Origin: Sporosarcina ureae
GTDB lineage: Bacteria > Bacillota > Bacilli > Bacillales_A > Planococcaceae
Length of the DNA stretch: 64,000 bases
Direction of reading: 5' to 3'
NCBI RefSeq assembly: GCF_002109325.1
Contig: NZ_CP015348.1
Span: 2,047,501 to 2,111,500, forward strand
Shown: piece by piece, positions 59,252 to 64,000 of the stretch
Layout of the letters: every line of letters begins with the position of its first letter
Numbering within the stretch: the first letter of the stretch is position 1
The notes under the pieces: model-generated
What the model was told of the DNA's origin: nothing
Seen by the model: the letters and a program-made list of their open reading frames with translations, nothing else
The model's database searches: none
Translations under genes and position numbers: made by a program

Positions 59252-59677
59252 TCAGTCAGCATCAATGAAAATTCCTTTAATAACAGGTACACCCTCATCA
59301 TCTTTGCCGTCATACGTTCCGTAAACGGAAACGTCGAAACCTTCCAGAATATCCGTGCGATCTCCTAGTCGGATATCTTTCACGTATATAGTTTCATCTG
59401 CATCGCTTTCTACAGAATAAACTTCTTCTTCATCAACTGCTGTTACCTTTCCAAGAAACTTTACTTTGGAATTGACAGGTACTTCATCGTTAGCGAACGC
59501 GGCATACTCTCGTTCGACTGTATCTTCTTTAAGACCTTCTTCTACACCGTCACTTGTCTGTTCTGTCGGTGCTGTTTCTTCGGTTGGTTCGGTAGATTCA
59601 ACCGCTTCTTTCGGTTCGTCATTACTACAAGCCGCGAGAAAAGCAGCAGTTATCATCAGCATAAATAGTTTTTTCAA
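59252..59677 (-). CDS. small acidic lipoprotein
   Basis: The 141-residue product has a lipoprotein signal (KKLFMLMITAAFLAAC, Cys17), a low-complexity Glu/Thr/Pro linker (residues 20-50) and a beta-rich domain (about 65-140, KVKFLGKVTAVDEEEVYSVE) resembling OB-fold-like secreted domains. Function unknown. It stands alone. The C-terminal domain might bind nucleotides or ions, but I see no decisive residues. Confidence 0.75.
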   Translation of the reverse strand: MKKLFMLMITAAFLAACSNDEPKEAVESTEPTEETAPTEQTSDGVEEGLKEDTVEREYAAFANDEVPVNSKVKFLGKVTAVDEEEVYSVESDADETIYVKDIRLGDRTDILEGFDVSVYGTYDGKDDEGVPVIKGIFIDAD

Positions 59678-59810
59678 GTAAAATCGCCTCCATTAGTAAT
59701 CATAAGGAACTTTTGCGCAAAAGAAAACCTTTGTCTTCAATTGGAGTCATAAAAAGTTTGTGGGAATAGACTATAACAATCGGGTAAACGTAAATAGAAA
59801 GGATGGGGGA

Positions 59811-60716
59811 GTGAACAAGCTATTTACAAAATCAACTTTCGCGCTGATAGTATTAGTTGTGATTTGGGGTGTAAGTTGGCCCATTTATAAACTATCAATC
59901 GTTTATGCTCCGCCGTTATTATTCTCAGGAATGCGTGCTCTGCTTGGCGGTAGTCTGATCATATTACTGATGTTCAAGCTACGTGACAGATTACAATGGC
60001 GTCAGCATTGGCGAAAGTACAGTATTTCAGCTTTGTTCAACACCGTCCTATTCTTTGGTTTGCATACGATAGGCCTACACTATTTACCAGGGGGGTTATT
60101 CTCGGTACTCGTATATTTTCAGCCGGTTCTTCTTGGTTTATTTGCGTGGATGTGGTTGGGTGAGACTATGACACCAATTAAGGTAACAGGATTATTGATT
60201 GGGTTCATCGGCATTATAGTAGTTAGCGCAGAACATTTTACAGCCCAGCTTTCCATACTAGGCGTGGTATTGGGCGTGCTGACGGCATTCTTTTGGGCAC
60301 TGGGCGTTGTGTATGTCAAGAAAGTCAGTGAGGAAGTCGATGCATATTGGATGGTCGCGATGCAATTTACTATAGGTGGCGTAGTCCTGCTTGTACTTGG
60401 TTCCCTGACAGAGAGTTGGTCTGCGATTGAGTGGGAATCGATGTATCTATTCGGCCTCGGATTTGGTGCGACGATGGGAATCCCAGTAGCTTACATCATT
60501 TATTACTCTCTCATTCGTGCTGGAGAGGCAAGTAAGATAGCAGTGTTTACCTTTTTAGTTCCAGTCATTTCAGTGTTCATCAGCACCGTATTTGTCGGTG
60601 AAGCGATGACACATACGCTATGGGTTGGCTTGTTGCTCGTCGTTCTCAGTATCTGTTTCGTTAATTATAGTAAGAACGAACCTGTTATACTGCTACATAC
60701 AGAAAACGAGGAGTGA
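59811..60716 (+). CDS. EamA-family (DMT) transporter
   Basis: The product of about 301 residues has ten helices in two EamA repeats (about 5-135 and 145-285), with VVIWGVSWPIYKLSI at the start and AFFWALGVVYVKKVSE opening the second repeat. Members export amino acids or metabolites; the substrate is unknown. GTG 59811 is chosen because AAAGGATGGGGG is just upstream; an earlier TTG at 59760 has no ribosome site. It overlaps or abuts the cupin gene. Confidence 0.88.
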   Translation: MNKLFTKSTFALIVLVVIWGVSWPIYKLSIVYAPPLLFSGMRALLGGSLIILLMFKLRDRLQWRQHWRKYSISALFNTVLFFGLHTIGLHYLPGGLFSVLVYFQPVLLGLFAWMWLGETMTPIKVTGLLIGFIGIIVVSAEHFTAQLSILGVVLGVLTAFFWALGVVYVKKVSEEVDAYWMVAMQFTIGGVVLLVLGSLTESWSAIEWESMYLFGLGFGATMGIPVAYIIYYSLIRAGEASKIAVFTFLVPVISVFISTVFVGEAMTHTLWVGLLLVVLSICFVNYSKNEPVILLHTENEE

Positions 60717-60721
60717 TGGAT

Positions 60722-61138
60722 ATGAACGCAGAAGAATGGATTGAATATTTACAGTTGGAACCTCATCCTGAAGGAGGGTTTTATAGATCGACGTATCGGT
60801 CGGATCTAAATGCGAATTGTGCGCAAGGTGAGCGACCTATGTATACGAGTATTTATTTTCTTCTTCGTTCAGAAGATGTATCTCATTTTCATCGCCTGCA
60901 GTCGTGTGAAATCTGGTATTTTCATGGGGGCAGCTCATTAGCGGTACATATGATTACGCCTCAATGGCTGTATGAAGAGGTATCAGTGGGTCTTGATCTA
61001 CACAAAGGGGAAATGCCACAATTTATCGTGCCGATAGATACAATCTTTGGTTCATCGGTGAAAGAGCCTAATACGTTTGCGCTAGTTAGTTGTATAGTAT
61101 CGCCAGGGTTTGATTTTGCAGATTTTGAGTTGTTTTAG
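60722..61138 (+). CDS. DUF985 cupin protein, C-terminus cut by an amber codon
   Basis: The product of about 138 residues has the DUF985 (YML079-like cupin) pattern LEPHPEGGFYRSTYRS, TSIYFLLRSEDVSHFHRL, EIWYFHGGSSLAVHMI and VSCIVSPGFDFADFEL. The frame continues past TAG 61136 as RHDLLKKFPEYEEIIKKLT and a TAA, exactly the usual family ending. The beta-barrel is therefore complete, but the last helix is lost unless the stop is read through. ATG 60722 is eight bases after ACGAGGAG, inside the end of the EamA gene. Confidence 0.8.
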   Translation: MNAEEWIEYLQLEPHPEGGFYRSTYRSDLNANCAQGERPMYTSIYFLLRSEDVSHFHRLQSCEIWYFHGGSSLAVHMITPQWLYEEVSVGLDLHKGEMPQFIVPIDTIFGSSVKEPNTFALVSCIVSPGFDFADFELF

Positions 61139-61198
61139 CGGCATGATTTATTGAAGAAGTTTCCTGAATACGAAGAGATCATTAAAAAACTTACGTAA

Positions 61199-61234
61199 AA
61201 ACGATCAGAAGGATTATGCTTCTGATCGTTTTAT
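61199..61234 (+). terminator. terminator after the cupin gene
   Basis: AACGATCAGAAG pairs with CTTCTGATCGTT around seven bases and runs into TTTATTTT. Confidence 0.85.
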
Positions 61235-61259
61235 TTTAACTATTTTTAAATTACTGAAA

Positions 61260-61910
61260 TTATAGTTTTTCAATTGCCTCTGTAATTGGTGTGGACCCAC
61301 CGATTACCTGAAACTCCTTGCCTATTGTGGAGTCGTTTTCTAGACAAGCGAGGATAACTTCTGCGATATCATCACGTGGTACTTCTTTAGGCTCGACAGT
61401 AGTTGCGGCTTTTACTTTGCCTGTTCCCTTGTCGTTTGTTAAAGCGCCTGGATGAATCATTGTATAGTCAAGGTCAGTCGAGCGTAACCATTCATCTGCA
61501 TAGTGTTTTGCGACAACGTACGGAGCAAATGATTCCGGTGCTTCCTGGATCGCTTTACGTGTTGTGTCATATGAACTAATCATGATGAAGCGTTTTACAT
61601 CGGCTTTCTGCGCTGCTTGTATAGTTTTAATAGCGCCGTCAAGGTCGATCATCATAGTTTTATCTGGTCCTGTTTTTGGACCAGAACCTGCTGTGAAGAC
61701 GATCGCATCTACACCGTCTGCTGCTTTTACGATATTGTCCACTTCGCCTTCAAGATCTACAAGCACGGTTTCCGCACCGATTTTCTCAAAATGTTCTGCT
61801 TGCTCTTGCTTACGGATCATGGCTTTTGCTTTCAGTGTATCGCTGTCTTGAATCAATGAAACTAACTGTTTTCCGATCTGACCGTTTGCACCTACAACTA
61901 AAACTTTCAT
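61260..61910 (-). CDS. NAD(P)-binding atypical SDR oxidoreductase
   Basis: The 216-residue Rossmann protein begins MKVLVVGANGQIGKQLVSLI (GxxGxxG dinucleotide motif) and has FTAGSGP (about 73), SSYDTTRK near the active-site serine, and YTMIHPGALTNDKGTG. It belongs to the SDR_a5/NmrA-like group (YwnB/YhfK of Bacillus), thought to act on small electrophiles or as redox sensors. The catalytic Tyr-x-x-x-Lys may be YVVAKHYAD (about 130-138). Single gene. Confidence 0.87.
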   Translation of the reverse strand: MKVLVVGANGQIGKQLVSLIQDSDTLKAKAMIRKQEQAEHFEKIGAETVLVDLEGEVDNIVKAADGVDAIVFTAGSGPKTGPDKTMMIDLDGAIKTIQAAQKADVKRFIMISSYDTTRKAIQEAPESFAPYVVAKHYADEWLRSTDLDYTMIHPGALTNDKGTGKVKAATTVEPKEVPRDDIAEVILACLENDSTIGKEFQVIGGSTPITEAIEKL

Positions 61911-61985
61911 GTATTTTCATCCTTTCGATATATAAATATAATAAATGTACCTTCTTACAGTACCCGTAATATCCAAGTCCAAAAC

Positions 61986-62013
61986 TGTACAATGTTTTTC
62001 TGGTTGCTATAAT
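61986..62013 (+). promoter_or_regulatory. glnK promoter
   Basis: -35 TGTACA (61986-61991), a 16-bp spacer and a perfect -10 TATAAT (62008-62013) precede glnK, leaving a leader of about 30 bases. Confidence 0.55.
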
Positions 62014-62048
62014 ACGTGTACGATTACTTATTTATTAGGAGCAGAATG

Positions 62049-63323
62049 ATGAATGTAAAATTAATGTGGCGCCAAATATATCAATCGGAAGCGGCTAGAA
62101 TTGCCTTTATTGCAATCTTGACAGCTCTGACCGGCGAGTTGAAAGTGATGCCGTTTGACGACGAGATGTTCCGTTTTGCGCTGGGCGGTATAGTATTCTT
62201 TTTATTAATACTTATTTATCCACCTGTCTCTATTTTGCGCACGGGATTTGTTACAGCAGTTACGGTAGTAATATTTCGTGTGATGAAGGAACTATGGCTT
62301 GGTGCTGATTTGCTTGAGAGTTTACAAATGCATGTACCTGTCTTTTTGTTTTACTTTATCGTGGCGGTAGGCTGGCATTTTGTCGGTCTTGAAAAGTATA
62401 AATCTTTACCACTTCGACTAGGTGCCTTAGCTTTCGTATTTGAAGTAGTGAGCAACACATCAGAGCATGCACTGCGTAACTGGTGGTTACATAGTTCACT
62501 GCTTACTGGTAAGGAGTGGGGGATTCTAGTGGGGGTCGCATTATTGCGAAGTTTCTTCACGGTGGGATTATATAGTTCAGTGGCAATATCAAAAGAGAAG
62601 CAGCGTGTAGAGGAGATGCTTGGGGTAGGTTCGGAGTTATATGCGGAAGCATTGTATTTACAAAAGTCCATGAACCATATAGAACAAATCACTGCATCGA
62701 GTCATGATTTATATCGCAAGCTCAAAAAAGAGAATCAACCCGAACTTAGCACCCAAGCGTTACACATTGCGCAGGAGATCCATGAAGTGAAAAAGGATTC
62801 TCAGCGAATTTTGGCAGGGTTATCAAAGTGGACAACACGGCAACAAGTAGAAGTGTTTTACCTGTCTGATTTACTCGATATGGTTGTCACTGCGAATGAA
62901 AAGTACAGTGAAATGATCGGTAAGAAATGCACGTTGGAAACAGTAATTGATGGGGACCTTCAAACAAGCCAACATGTCCCTATGCTAGCTATATTGAATA
63001 ATTTGACAGCGAATGCTGTAGAGGCCATAGATGAAAAAGGTCAAGTACTCATTACTGTCGAAACCGATGAAGAGTGGGTGCGCTTTAGTGTATGTGACAC
63101 AGGAAAAGGAATTCCTTTTGAACATGAAGACATCATATTTGAACCAGGGTATACAACGAAATTTACAGATCAAGGAACAGCAGCAACAGGTATCGGATTA
63201 TCGCATGTCTGTGCAATTATCGAAAAAATGCAAGGTGCAATTGTGGTAAAGCGTCTCGATCAAGGACTGAATGTACTAGTGGAAATCCCTATGAAATCCA
63301 TTATGGAGGAGATAGAAGCATGA
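62049..63323 (+). CDS. glnK: sensor histidine kinase, GlnK (YcbA)-like
   Basis: The product of about 424 residues has six or seven N-terminal helices (to about 195), a phospho-acceptor region lacking the classical HELRTP motif but with ITASSHDLYRKLKKENQ, and a GHKL ATPase domain with LNNLTANAVEAI (N box), DTGKGIPFEHEDIIFEPG and GIGLSHVCAII. This matches GlnK of the Bacillus GlnK-GlnL system, which responds to glutamine. ATG 62049 is seven bases after AGGAG. It overlaps the regulator gene by four bases. Confidence 0.75.
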   Translation: MNVKLMWRQIYQSEAARIAFIAILTALTGELKVMPFDDEMFRFALGGIVFFLLILIYPPVSILRTGFVTAVTVVIFRVMKELWLGADLLESLQMHVPVFLFYFIVAVGWHFVGLEKYKSLPLRLGALAFVFEVVSNTSEHALRNWWLHSSLLTGKEWGILVGVALLRSFFTVGLYSSVAISKEKQRVEEMLGVGSELYAEALYLQKSMNHIEQITASSHDLYRKLKKENQPELSTQALHIAQEIHEVKKDSQRILAGLSKWTTRQQVEVFYLSDLLDMVVTANEKYSEMIGKKCTLETVIDGDLQTSQHVPMLAILNNLTANAVEAIDEKGQVLITVETDEEWVRFSVCDTGKGIPFEHEDIIFEPGYTTKFTDQGTAATGIGLSHVCAIIEKMQGAIVVKRLDQGLNVLVEIPMKSIMEEIEA

Positions 63324-64000
63324 GATATTTTATCGTAGATGACGACAAAGCAAGCCGTGTGATGCTGAAAAATATTTTGGCAGAGCAAGAAGGAATTGTG
63401 ATTGGTGAGGCGGAAAGTGGCGTGAAAGCCATTCCTCAAATTCTATCCTTGGTACCAGACGTCGTATTGATCGATTTATTGATGCCTGAACTTGACGGGA
63501 TCGAAACAATTCAACAGTTGAAAACACAAGGCTATAGTGGACAATTTATTATGCTGAGCCAAGTAGTGAACAAAGAAATGGTTGGCGAAGCCTATGAAGT
63601 TGGTGTCGAATTCTTCATACATAAGCCAATCAATCAAATAGAAGTGCAAAGCATCGTGCGACGTACAGCGGAACAGTTACGTCTGAAAAACTCCTTATTA
63701 ACGATTCGGGAATCGCTGGCACAATTCGGTTCTGTTGAACAACCTACAGCACAGCAATCAGTGAAAGATGTTGTTCTAAAGAAGCTACATGATATGGGAA
63801 TCTTCAGTGATAGCGCGAGTCGCGACATCGTAGCCATCATGGAAGTCTTGAACGAGCAGCGAGCTATTCAATTACCGCCTCTAAAGGAACTATATGAAGC
63901 TGCGTTGACAAAGTTGGGTGTGCCAGATGGAGACATCTCCAAAGAAAGTAAGGCGATGGAGCAAAGAATCCGACGTTCCATCCTTACGGCGATGGAACAT
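63320..64000 (+). CDS. glnL: response regulator, GlnL (YcbB)-like, truncated by the window edge
   Basis: The visible 227 residues have a receiver domain (MRYFIVDDDKASRVMLKNIL, phosphorylation Asp in VVLIDLLMPELDG, Lys in FFIHKPINQ) and the start of the YcbB domain (VKDVVLKKLHDMGIFSDSASRDI). This regulator class controls the glutaminase-glutamine transporter genes in Bacillus. The 3' end lies outside. The ATG overlaps the glnK stop, with GGAGGAGAT upstream. Confidence 0.78.
   Translation, partial: MRYFIVDDDKASRVMLKNILAEQEGIVIGEAESGVKAIPQILSLVPDVVLIDLLMPELDGIETIQQLKTQGYSGQFIMLSQVVNKEMVGEAYEVGVEFFIHKPINQIEVQSIVRRTAEQLRLKNSLLTIRESLAQFGSVEQPTAQQSVKDVVLKKLHDMGIFSDSASRDIVAIMEVLNEQRAIQLPPLKELYEAALTKLGVPDGDISKESKAMEQRIRRSILTAMEH

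Overview
The window is a low-to-moderate GC Bacillales chromosome, most likely Planococcaceae and Sporosarcina-like. I base this on the 23S-5S operon end, T-box and PerR regulation, and gene styles such as glnKL, brkB, yitT and ahpCF; the genus is an inference from gene content. It starts inside a 23S rRNA gene.

Left chromosomal part (1-11046). The 3' part of 23S and a complete 5S gene are followed by a block of 18 CGCTCTAT-type motifs spaced 21 bp apart in three groups of six. Next comes brkB-hssR-hssS, a heme-type two-component system. A textbook HssR direct repeat lies in front of the next gene, a small four-helix, heme-oxidase-like membrane protein. Then come a membrane-anchored protein, cardiolipin synthase, and the 3' 604 codons of a broken topoisomerase III gene (topB).

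Integrated region (11047-47603). The chromosomal topB has been split at its Asp-Val/Asp-Arg-Glu-Gly codons. Two elements lie in tandem at the same site, sharing a core dinucleotide AC and TATAGAGATA-type arms. Element 1 (about 29.8 kb) encodes three tyrosine recombinases and a TnpC-like coiled-coil protein. The second recombinase gene begins with nine tandem winged-HTH-like repeats; it is now broken by a stop, a frameshift and an IS66 insertion. Its cargo is largely a defence island: a RhuM-like/Doc pair, a C-protein-controlled type IIG restriction-modification gene behind a hexanucleotide repeat, a DUF2971 protein, a Gabija-like gajA-gajB pair with a divergent HEPN-like gene, and a complete replacement topB. 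Two IS66 copies in inverted orientation and one ISL3 copy have inserted since; all three target duplications are visible. Element 2 (about 6.7 kb) has no recombinase. It carries a second topB promoter and 5' end at its left edge, an ABC transporter with a two-component system, and a serine protease lipoprotein. Its right end matches that of element 1, including a terminal hairpin with compensatory base changes. I infer that element 2 rescues topB by supplying a new 5' end, while element 1 rescues it with a whole gene.

Right chromosomal part (47604-64000). The displaced original topB 5' end is followed by ahpCF under a PerR box, a copper-amine-oxidase-domain secreted protein, a leucine T-box with leuA, a YeeE/TusA thiosulfate uptake pair, and a nitroreductase with a Fur box. 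Then come an AbgT transporter, a YitT protein, a lipoprotein, an EamA transporter, a DUF985 cupin cut short by an amber codon, an NAD(P)-binding oxidoreductase, and glnK with the start of glnL, which runs off the window.
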